This document shows, one piece after another, positions 55,501 to 64,000 of a stretch of DNA of 64,000 nt (position 1 is the stretch's first letter; each line of letters begins with the position of its first letter). Under the pieces are notes generated by a model. The model ran no database searches and was not told the DNA's origin. It saw only the letters and a list, made by a program, of their open reading frames with translations. Origin of the DNA: Trichobilharzia regenti (Eukaryota; Platyhelminthes; Trematoda; Strigeidida; Schistosomatidae); NCBI GenBank assembly GCA_944472135.2, contig OX235270.1:82469168-82533167 (forward strand). The letters run 5' to 3'. The translations under genes and the position numbers were made by a program.

Positions 55501-58003
55501 CTACACGTTTAAAGAACTTAAAATATCTATGTAGGGTGAAAAAGAAGGTGTAAGAGTCAGGCGCAAAAGTGCATTGTCATCTTTGAGTAGTCTGGTGACT
55601 GAGGAGATGAACACTGGAAGTGTGTTTGCATCGCGCACATTAGCTGGTAGTCTATTCCAAATGACTGAAAACTTATTTAAGAAGAAGTTGTACCGCACGT
55701 AAGTCTGACAGTGCTCCATAGCAGCTAGGTTGTGATGATTTCTAAGATTGTAACTGATGACAGCGGTAGGTTTAGTTATTGGCTCGGAGGAATGCAAGAG
55801 AAGATTAGTTAGCTTATAGTAAAAGATAAGGTTTAGCTTAAGGCGTCTTTTCCAGAGGGGTTCTAATCTTAGTCTTACGCATCGCTCATGGTATTCCAGA
55901 CCACTTTCTAAACCAAGAGTTCTTGAGGTAAACTGCCGTTGCACTCCCTCTAATTTAAGCTTGTCATTTTGTCTTAGTCCGCTAAGAATAAACGGGCAGT
56001 ATTCTAAGATAGGTCGGACACATACTTTGTATAATAAAACCCTAGTTTCACAACAAAAGAAATTGCGTGTTATGCATCCTATCAGCCTTCGCGTTTTACG
56101 TCTGGCATAATCAGTCTGTTCAGCGAACGTTAGGTTACTAGAGTATCTAATACCGAGATCTACGACTGAGTTGAGCTTAGCTAGTTTTCGCCCATTTATT
56201 TCAAGAGTTAGATCAAGGTTACTGTTGCCGATACAAATCCAGCCGCATTTGTCAATGTTAAAATTTAGACAGGATTCAGCACACCACGTTGCAAGGCTAC
56301 TTAGTTCAAGATGTATTTTAGTAACCATATCGCTTAATTCATGAGTGTAGCAGGAGTAGACGACTTTGAGGTCGTCAGCATATAGGAATGGTTTGCCTAA
56401 GGTGAAGCACTTGCAAATGCTGTTAATGTAGACTGTGAATAAAAGTGGACCTAGGACACTACCTTGCACGACCCCACTTGAGATCTGCCTAGGATGAGAC
56501 AATACAGATCCAACTTTGGTTATTTGTACCCTGTTGCTTAGAAATGATTTTAACCAGTTCAGTAATGGGTTGCGAATTCCACAAGAGTACAGCTTCTCAA
56601 AGAGAATACTGTGAGATACCATGTCAAATGCCCTAGATATATCGAAGTAGAGAACAACGACTAGCTTACGTGCTTCGCGACTACTAGTGATGCAGTTGAA
56701 AAAGTCGAAGTGGCAAGTAACGCAGGATCTATTTTTGAGAAATCCGTGTTGAGACCTTGTAACAAGATCTTCCCTAATTAGGTAGTCTGACAATTGATCT
56801 TTTACAACTTTCTCCATGATTCGTGAGATAACTGGGGTTATATTTATGGGTCTGTAATTGCGGACGTTTGCCCTATCACCAGATTTGTAATGTGGAATTA
56901 TGAAGCTAGTTTTCCACTCACTAGGGTAAGTGCCAGTGTCCATAGATATTGAGAAGAATTTAAGAAGTAACAAGGGTATATCACACCCACTGTTTTTGAA
57001 AATTATCGAAGCGAGGCCATCCGGTCCCGTACTAGTGGAAGGTTTAAGGCTTTTAATTGCTTGTACTATTAACTGATTAGTGAACACAATGCTTTCAAGG
57101 GAAGAGATAGTAAGGGGAGCGGTTTCACCAGGCATATGTGTTTCTAAACTAAAGTTTGCAAACCAATCACTGAAGAGTTCACAGATAGTGGCAGGTTCAT
57201 TGTAGATTACTTTGTCGTGAAGTAAGTATGGGATTTCCCTCGCCGACTGCATTCGTTTTTTAAGAAGTGCCGTTAAGTTATAAACTTTGGAGGTACTTTC
57301 AAGTGCCGTTAACTCTTCGTCGAGGTCCTTTTGAGAGCGTAGGCGCTTGAGAGATTCAAGAGACTCGTGGATTGAGAGCAATAGTGATATGTCCTTAGTG
57401 GAATAGTACTGTTTCTTCAGTTTCCTTAACTTATTACGGTGTGCCCTTGGAATATATTCAGTTCGGTGTCTACCTAATTTCACTATTTTCTTTGGAGCAA
57501 CTGTATCTAGACAAAGGGTAACATTCCTGTAAAACAGGGTTACTAAGGCCTCCAGGGAGTCAGTGGTAAAATAGTCATCCCATTGACAGAGTCGAATAAG
57601 TTCTTGGACTAATCCCCAGTCTGTATATTTGTAACTACGACATATTGTGCTTCCTGAGTCTTGTTTGTTTCCTGTATTTAGTGGTGAGAAAGGCAGAGAG
57701 CAGAGTACCATTCTATGGTCACTACTGGAAAATCTATTACCAACATACGTGGATACTGGGATTGTGTCATGACAAAAAACAAGGTCCAACATGTTGTCAC
57801 CACGAGTAGGTGTCTGGACGTGTTGTTGCCATCCATAACAGTCTATAGTGGCAAGTAATTCATCGAAGCGTTGGGGGCCGGAACTAGTTAGCCAATTGAC
57901 TTCTGGAAGATTGAAGTCCCCTGCAATTATTTTGTAATTAGCACTAAACGAGGATGCGTGTGCAAACGATTTAGCTAATAACGCATCAGTTTCTTTTGTT
58001 GAG
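55501..58003 (-). CDS. CR1-like ORF2: partial endonuclease plus reverse transcriptase
   Basis: An open frame of 869 codons can be read from 58110, but the first ~35 codons are the element B LTR, not ORF2, and there is no clear ATG. In that numbering: endonuclease motifs 'GDFNLPEVNW' (64-73) and 'SSSDHR' (128-133); RT 'SLKPSTSTGPDGL' (354-366), 'FIIPHYKSG' (403-411), 'NYRPIN' (418-423), 'QHGFLKNRSC' (454-463), 'LYFDISRAFD' (487-496), 'VVQGSVLGPLLF' (547-558), catalytic 'YADD' (577-580), and 'LEGVQRQF', the 'VQR' motif typical of the C-terminus. The RT is intact through the stop at 55501. Performs target-primed reverse transcription in intact elements; this copy lacks the N-terminal endonuclease. 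Confidence 0.9.
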
Positions 58004-58147
58004 CTTCTGACGGTTTTCTGCTGACTTCTTTCTGAACAGCGACCGATGAGACGATGACTGTCGTATTGATGCCTCGGCGAAAATTGAGGAAGTTGATTTT
58101 GAGCAAACAACCATGAATTGAACGTTCAATCTGCAACTACATTGACA
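58004..58147 (-). repeat. Element B 3' LTR, proximal part
   Basis: From 'cttctgacgg' to 'cattgaca'. Carries the 'ggttttctgctgac' variant of the solo-LTR subtype. Next to it (58148) is 'ctccccgg', the same internal edge as in element A. Confidence 0.87.
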
Positions 58148-59252
58148 CTCCCCGGCAAAAAACGGATCAATCCACATTTTCCATCACGACCAATACACGT
58201 TGACTTGGATGCCATTGCGAGAACCTGGGTCACACGGACAGAGCTGAAATGGAAAACAAACAGAAAAGCCAACACACCACAAGCATACCCACAGCACAAT
58301 CTCACACATCAATGACGGCCTGCGATTTCCAGTTAAAAGCATCCTCTTGCAACACAATCTCCACTTACTAGAATGACTCTTGCAGAATGCAACGTGACCA
58401 TGGCAGCACCTCACGATACTCTACGCACATCCTCTTATCTACTCATTACCAATTACCACTGCAATCGCTTGTCACTCATTCTGCCTCAGTTCTAGTAACG
58501 GTGACGCATGCGAGCCTCAGTCGTTTACACTCTTTCTCTCCGGCGTGTTAGACCGCAGCTAACAATTATCTCCGTATGCGTTTCATTCTCAGCAATAGCC
58601 TAGCCTCCCCGGCGTATACGCCCCATCTGCTGTCCTTAACATCAATCAATTCATTCATGGATGTAGAAGGCTCGAAACAACTTCAGAAATAATCACGACG
58701 AAAATTTTAACAAAATTACGCAATAACAACAAGACACGAAAACAACAAGTAAACACAATGAATCCAAAAAACACCAATTGATATGACACACCACACGTAT
58801 ATACAAATAGTACAAACAACCTCGCCGATCATGTCTTGGTGGAATTCCTTTGAAGAATTCCAGGACTTACACCAGTACGCCTACAACCCTTCACAGGTTG
58901 ACGATTGTAATTTGTGGAATGTACGGACACAAACAAGATTAACCAACAATTACATCAATTGGAACTCACACAATTATTTAACACATACATATGTACAATC
59001 AACACATCAAATGTTGTGTATTCTGACACGATAAACTACCCTTGAAGAACCGCAGGACTTACAGCAGTACGCCTACATTCCTTCTCAGGTTGATGATACA
59101 AGTGGAAGTCATCCGGACACAAACAGAATTACCAACAGCTAGATGACAGATGATATCAATTCAGTATATACAATATGAACATATGTACAAAATCACACAC
59201 CAAGCACACTGGACTGATCATTGATGCGCTACCCTTTGAAGAATTGTAGGAC
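58148..59252 (-). other. Element B 3' noncoding region
   Basis: Reverse complement of 44700-45832, including the three ~190-bp repeats (about 58830-59300). Highly similar to element A; a short frame at 58783-59034 is a chance product of the repeat. Confidence 0.8.
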
Positions 59253-61247
59253 TTACAGCAGTACGCCTACAACCCTTCTCAGGTTGACGCCGTAGGTTGG
59301 AAAATCGTCGCAGAGTTCATTTGCTGACTTCCTTCTATGAGCTAAATCCTCAAATCTGAGCAGTAACACGCCCATGTCATTGTATCGTAGAATATAGATG
59401 ACGAACAAACACACGGCATATCTCATCAACCAAGTGTAGAAACAGAGTAATTTACACCAAAGATAATAACATTCAAATAGTAACTTGAAACTAGAAATGC
59501 CTTTATTCGTGCAAGTCAATTTAACAATAACTCTCTCCTTTACACTTGGCTTATCCACACTAAACTGACCATTGATATTCGTCCTTTCAAACGAACTGAT
59601 ACTACCATAGTCATTGCACAGGATACTTGAGTTCATGGGTGTCTGTTTCATTGTGGATGACAGCACCAACGACGACTGTTTGATATCAGTTGATGAACTT
59701 AGCGGTGGATCAGAAGCTGTTGTTGCTCGGCTTTCAGAAGTTTGTCTACCTCCAAGACCACCATCACTGGTGTCTTTTACTATCAGCTCCGCTTTAGGAC
59801 TAGCATCTGATGATAGGTGGGCTACATGCTGATCAATCACACTGATGGTCTCACAAGTACGCATGCCTTCTGCAACTGCATCTGCATTTATTTCTACTTC
59901 ACGTTGTAGTTGTACAGAACCTTTATTTAACTTAGCGGTATTAGGCATTCCCTCCATTTCATCATGATCAACCAAAGACAAATTTGCACTATCATGATCA
60001 TTATCACAAATATTCAATTTACCGTCAAGTTCATCATTTTCAAACTCTTTAATAACAGAAGTAGACAATTTTGGTTCCTCCTCACAAATCATTAAAGGTT
60101 TTATAACTTCACTCTGACTAGTTATACTTTGTAAACTTTTGGAGTCAGAACTGCACTCTGAAGCAGTAACTCTATTCTTTGACACTCTATTCAACAATGG
60201 CTTACCAGTTGTAACTACAGACTTCTTCACAACACCGTTATCGTCACACAATTCGGAGTCAGACCTGGAGTTTACATTTAGCTTATCACTGAACTTGCTC
60301 ACTGGTTCACAGTTCACTTCTGTATGCACCTCTTGAAAACGTGTAAAACAAAACCGTGTTTGTCTTGCATCTTGTAACTTATCTGTTGAGGATGTACTAC
60401 GAAACCTGTTACACTCACTAGGTCTATATGCATTACTGGACATCATGGAGCCTTCTCGATATCCACCTCTCTGAGGCCTACTCGTCATCAATGATTGCAT
60501 TTTGCTCTCAGACTGCTCTATCCTAGGGGTGAGATTCAATAGACTGGCAAACTTGCTCATCGATTGATTGACACTGTCTTTTACTAGTTTCAGGATATCA
60601 TCAAATTTTGGCTCGATACCCTCATCCTCCATACGGGAGCTTATATTCACTCACTTCCTTTGCAGTCGAGTAGGTAGGCGTCTCGCAATTACCTCTAGGA
60701 CTGAGCTGGAGTTGAGGTCACTCATGCAATTCATCGAAATCAAGGTATTCTTATAAGTCAGAAGATTATCTAAAAACTCAGTATGTTCCTTGGAGTCAAC
60801 TCGAAGTTGGCTGCCATTACCTTTGACAGCTTCGTATACGTTCCTTACAATCATTGAAGGTCTTCCAAACCTTTGACGCAATATGCTCATAGCCTCATTG
60901 TAGCCCTCATTAGGGGGCATGAGCTTACAGCACTGTGTAGCTCTTGAAGCAACTCTAGTGCTGTACCTAATGAAATACATCAATTTCCCTTCATCACTTA
61001 ATAAAGAACTACTCAGCATGATCTCAAACTTCGTTACAGACTGTAAATAATCAGCTGGGTTTCCATCGAAACACCGTGGTTCAAATTTAGGGAGTTTTAT
61101 GTTCCTATTATCCCTGAACGGCGAAACAGTAACATCAACCATATCATGCTTAACAACAGACACATCGTTACAAGTAACAGACAAGTCACCATGACTTACT
61201 TTCCTGTTTGCATCCAAGACACTCTGTCCCTTCTTTGACCCAGGCAT
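59253..61247 (-). pseudogene. BEL/Pao-like gag of element B, nonsense-mutated
   Basis: Starts at the same 'MPGSKKGQ' ATG as in element A (61245-61247). At 60651-60653 a TGA replaces the TGG of 'LQRKW', splitting it into 198 and 465 codons in one frame. It has further missense changes (for example 'MLSSSLLSDEGKLM') and the same degenerate knuckle, 'CFTRFQEVHTEVNC'. The hydrophobic tail is kept ('LLFECYYLWCKLLCFYTW' at about 59410-59480). The family stop TAG is TAC here, so the frame runs 13 codons further. Confidence 0.87.
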
Positions 61248-61391
61248 TGTTGAACTTGACCCAATTCCAAAAGCGTTCCAGATATTGCTTGTTCAAAGAG
61301 GACTGGACCGGCACCAGGAGAAATGAACGGTGACTATCCAAACTTTCACCAACTGTTTGAATCCGCCAGATCTGTTTCCATCGTCAGAAAC
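61248..61391 (-). other. Element B leader between LTR and gag
   Basis: Matches 42591-42734 of element A on the opposite strand. Contains 'ccgccagatctgtttcc', the reverse of a possible primer site beginning TGGCGG, about 20 bases from the LTR. Confidence 0.6.
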
Positions 61392-61644
61392 TGTCAATCA
61401 CGTCTCATAAACCGTTAATGCCCAGCTCTTGCTACGCTCGGGTCCACGCTGTTCCTTGAAGTTTTCAGAAACGCTTAGTTATAACGGACGAAAAAACCAA
61501 AACACCGATTGGCCGCTTGAGATTTCTTTATTGTTACACCAACATATAAAAAGAATAAGCGAACTAAGGTCTGAAAACAAATATTACAATAATAAATCAT
61601 TGTATTACTTCTGACGATTTTTCACTCTTCTTTCTGAACAGCGA
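61392..61644 (-). repeat. Element B 5' LTR, part 1 (element A subtype)
   Basis: From 'tgtcaatcacg' to 'gaacagcga', with the 'tttttcactcttc' variant shared with element A. Cut by the repeat beginning at 61645. Confidence 0.83.
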
Positions 61645-62056
61645 ACAATAATAATAATAATAATAATTTATTTTCATATAAACATAAATTTACATGAAAA
61701 TGCATGCCATTTTTACAGGCACGATCAAGGATGATATAATATCAAATCGTAGATTGTCTACAAGTTAATAATGTCTCAACAGTTAAATATTTGATATATA
61801 TATAAATACACGTTGTCTGAACTAGGCTGTATAGTTATTGAATTGTACAATTGTCCTCCAGGTTTCGCGGGAAAATCGACTTCGTTTCGTTTTCATCCCG
61901 TGGTTGTAGGCATACGATAACCAACCAATATTGAGGTAAGTACAACGTTTACAAGGAATTGGAAGCTGTTTTAGAAAAATTAAAGTGCTGTGGTGAAACA
62001 TTAAAGTGTAATAGATTAAGTGAGTGAAATATATCATTAATAAACACATTTATATA
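61645..62056 (-). repeat. 3' end of a CR1-type non-LTR element, copy 1
   Basis: Begins with an (ATA/AAT)n microsatellite and is nearly identical to 63606-64000 over at least 390 bases (for example 'gattgtctac' versus 'gattgtttac'). On the minus strand the microsatellite is the 3' tail, as in the element at 54534. No RT frame is included. Confidence 0.75.
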
Positions 62057-62656
62057 GAAAACAGAATGGGGAAGTAATTAATCCTTAGGCCGACAACGTT
62101 CATTTGCAATGTATAATGAAACCAATATATTTTATACTATCATGCGTTCACTTTTGGCTTTAATACAATTATTTTCAAGCCAGTTGTTTTTATTTCATGT
62201 CTTTTTTTCTATTTGGTGCACAACCGTACCTTCCAGAGAATAGGAATAGAATAAGTCGAATCAAATTCATAAAGAGCTATAAAATGTTAGGTTTAATGGA
62301 ATATAATGAGAATCAAGTAAAGACGTTATTAGAAAATAAGTGAGACAAGATATTGTGAAGTGGTATTTAAAGATCTGACAATGGATAGCAAGTTAATTTA
62401 TAAGATGCCCCATAAATCTGTGCAGATCCCACGTGGTCGCATCTCAACAATAGGCTGAGCGAATGGTATATATTTAAAGGTAGAAGCATGATCTGTCAAG
62501 GCGTTCACTATTATCTTTTTCAAGATAAAGATCTAAGCCCTCATAAAAATCAGAAATATCTCGAGCCTTTAATTTGTATATTGCTGTTCCTGCAGAATGG
62601 GGCGATTCACCTTAGTGACCACCACCATATCTACTGATCAGCTAACGCCACCCCCA
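62057..62656. other. Insert remainder within the element B LTR, nothing recognised
   Basis: AT-rich, no frame. It may be more of the truncated non-LTR element or an unrelated piece. It ends at 'acgccaccccca', where LTR sequence resumes. Confidence 0.4.
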
Positions 62657-62758
62657 ATGAGACGATGACTGTCGTATTGATGCCTCCGCGAGAATTGGGG
62701 AAGTTGATTTTGAGCAAACAACCAAGAATTGATCGTTCAATCTTCAACTCCATTGACA
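62657..62758 (-). repeat. Element B 5' LTR, part 2
   Basis: Reverse complement of the first ~100 bases of the element A LTR, ending 'ctccattgaca'. Directly abuts gag-tail sequence of opposite orientation at 62759. Confidence 0.8.
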
Positions 62759-63072
62759 ATAGTGTTGGTGCATTTGAAAAGACAGAAGATATTGCTCAGT
62801 TTAGTGAGGATAAGATAAGTTTGCGCGAGAGGGTAATTGTTAAATTGACTTGCATGAATAAATGTTTCCCAAGTTCCAAGCTACTATTTGAATGTTATTA
62901 TCTTTGGTGTAAGTTACTCTGTTTCTATACTTGGTTGATGAGATATGTCGTGTGTTTGTTGGTCATCTATATTCTACGATACAATGACATGAGCGAGTTG
63001 CCGTTCAGTTTTGAGGATATAGCTGATAGAAGGAAGTTTGCAATTGAACTCTGCAACGATTTTCCAACCTAG
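62759..63072 (+). pseudogene. BEL-like gag tail fragment (element C)
   Basis: About 104 codons corresponding to the last part of the element A gag: 'RVIVKLTCMNK', then 'LLFECYYLWCKLLCFYTW', and an end 'ELCNDFPT' with the family TAG stop. It differs at many positions from A and B (for example 'ISLRERVI' for 'PSVKERVI'), so it represents an older or separate subfamily. The frame continues artificially upstream through the antisense LTR. Confidence 0.8.
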
Positions 63073-63195
63073 GGCGTCAACCTGAGAAGGGTTGTAGGCG
63101 TACTGCTGTAAGTCCTACAATTCTCCACGGGTGTTTCGTCATGACAGAATCCACCACTTTGATGTGTTGATTGTACATATCTACACCATATGCTG
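63073..63195 (+). other. Element C 3' noncoding repeat and chimera junction
   Basis: One unit of the ~190-bp repeat, a hybrid of units 1 and 2 of element A, up to 'gtgttgattgtacatat' (about 63162-63179). Then about 16 unmatched bases lead into the gypsy integrase tail. Confidence 0.65.
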
Positions 63196-63605
63196 ACACC
63201 CTCAGCATTGACCGTCTGAAACCGGCTTACTTGGAGGGTAATCCTATGAGCATAGAGCTCAACGTACCCCAAAATCCACAAGTAACAGAAGATCGTTTAG
63301 ACATCGATGAAGTCACTAGCACAGCGTCAGCTACCGAATCTTCTGTTGAGCCTCCTAAGAAAACGCGTTCTGGACGTACCGTAAGGTTCCCAGAATATCT
63401 GCACACCTATATGACATAACGACGTCGTGTGATTCACGCAACTCATTCGTTTGTGGTACTAACTATTTTTTTGACGTATCATTATTTTTTATATACAGTA
63501 CCACCGAACACAAAAATTTTTTTTCAACAGTTCATGTAACATACACAAAAAATTAATTAGATGTATTTTTTTCGATGCTCTGAACTTAGCATTATTTTAC
63601 TGTAT
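63196..63605 (+). pseudogene. Ty3/gypsy integrase tail and 3' noncoding fragment
   Basis: From 'ctcagcattgaccgtctg' onward it matches 50173-50590: the last ~74 codons of pol ('[19 protein letters not shown]' to the stop at 63417-63419) plus about 185 bases of noncoding sequence. Cut at 63605 by a non-LTR tail. Several substitutions relative to the copy at 47695. Confidence 0.87.
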
Positions 63606-64000
63606 AATAATAATAATAATAATTTATTTTCATATAAACATAAATTTACATGAAAATGCATGCCATTTTTACAGGCACGATCAAGGATGATATAATATCA
63701 AATCGTAGATTGTTTACAAGTTAATAATGTCTCAACAGTTAAATATTTGATATATATATAAATACACGTTGTCTGAACTAGGCTGTATAGTTATTGAATT
63801 GTACAATTGTCCTCCAGGTTTCGCGGGAAAATCGACTTCGTTTCGTTTTCATCCCGTGGTTGTAGGCATACGATAACCAACCAATATTGAGGTAAGTACA
63901 ACGTTTACAAGGAATTGGAAGCTGTTTTAGAAAAATTAAAGTGCTGTGGTGAAACATTAAAGTGTAATAGATTAAGTGAGTGAAATATATCATTAATAAA
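63606..64000 (-). repeat. 3' end of a CR1-type non-LTR element, copy 2
   Basis: Same orientation and sequence as 61645-62044, starting with an (ATA/AAT)n microsatellite inside the gypsy fragment. Continues past the window end. Confidence 0.75.

Larger units (their letters stand above)
54534..58003 (-). mobile_element. CR1-clade non-LTR retrotransposon, 5'-truncated
   Basis: About 3.5 kb inserted into the element B LTR. It ends (minus-strand 3' end) in an (ATT)n-type microsatellite at 54531-54552 and has about 950 bases of 3' noncoding sequence before a long ORF2. The 5' end cuts into the endonuclease domain at 58003. About five LTR bases are missing at the insertion point and no clear target duplication is seen. 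5' truncation and a microsatellite tail are normal for CR1-type retrotransposition. Confidence 0.87.
54322..62758 (-). mobile_element. BEL/Pao-like element B (reversed, with two insertions)
   Basis: A second copy of the element A family, minus strand. 5' LTR: 62657-62758 plus 61392-61644. Gag: 61247 down to 59253. 3' noncoding: 58148-59252. 3' LTR: 58004-58147 plus 54322-54533. The 3' LTR is split by a CR1-like element, the 5' LTR by non-LTR-derived sequence. The two LTRs are of different subtypes, and the outer flanks (catgc and atagt) do not match, so the copy is probably a recombinant. Confidence 0.85.

Noticed and set aside
63778..63993. 71-codon frame, repeated at 61822-62049
   Set aside because: Part of the non-LTR 3' noncoding end; it repeats only because that end is present twice.

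Overview
The window looks like nuclear DNA of a blood fluke (Schistosoma or a close relative). It is AT-rich, has one intron-containing metazoan gene, and is otherwise packed with transposable elements of flatworm type: RTE- and CR1-like non-LTR elements, Ty3/gypsy and BEL/Pao LTR elements, a Penelope-like element, and tRNA-derived SINEs that carry hammerhead-ribozyme relics as in the Sm-alpha family. The species is inferred from this repeat content; no database was searched.

Layout. 1-815: 3' end of an RTE element and a SINE-like repeat. 1394-14209 (+): the 3' six exons of an adhesion-type G-protein-coupled receptor, with laminin-G/concanavalin-like modules, a GPS autoproteolysis motif, seven membrane segments and a cytoplasmic tail. 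Intron phases match at every junction, giving about 1461 codons; the first exons lie upstream. 14463-39234: a head-to-tail array of 15 nearly identical 1638/1640-bp units. Each unit is one 185-bp LTR plus one internal region, so neighbouring copies share a single LTR. The internal region encodes, on the minus strand, a gag fused to an integrase C-terminal tail, with protease, RT, RNase H and the integrase core deleted. One in-frame TGA sits at a zinc-knuckle cysteine position in all 15 copies.

39485-41110: a second Sm-alpha-like SINE and a decayed Penelope-like element with RT and GIY-YIG remnants. 42042-51188: a Ty3/gypsy element with an open RT-RNase H-integrase frame, whose 5' LTR is split by a young, pol-less BEL/Pao-like element (42222-46201; 5-bp target duplication; LTRs differing at one base). 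52480-54321: a decayed non-LTR element interrupted by a BEL-like solo LTR. 54322-62758 (-): a second BEL-like copy bounded by LTRs of two subtypes and itself interrupted by a 5'-truncated CR1-like element with an open RT frame. 62759-64000: a chimera of BEL-like gag tail and gypsy integrase tail, ending in a non-LTR 3' end that also occurs at 61645.

The receptor is the only host gene recognised. The most unusual object is the tandem LTR-element array starting 254 bp after the receptor stop codon. It behaves like a retrotransposon-derived megasatellite: copies share blocks of variants, alternate in a two-unit pattern in the middle, and have no visible target-site duplication at the ends. The surrounding elements record at least two levels of nesting and several recombination events.
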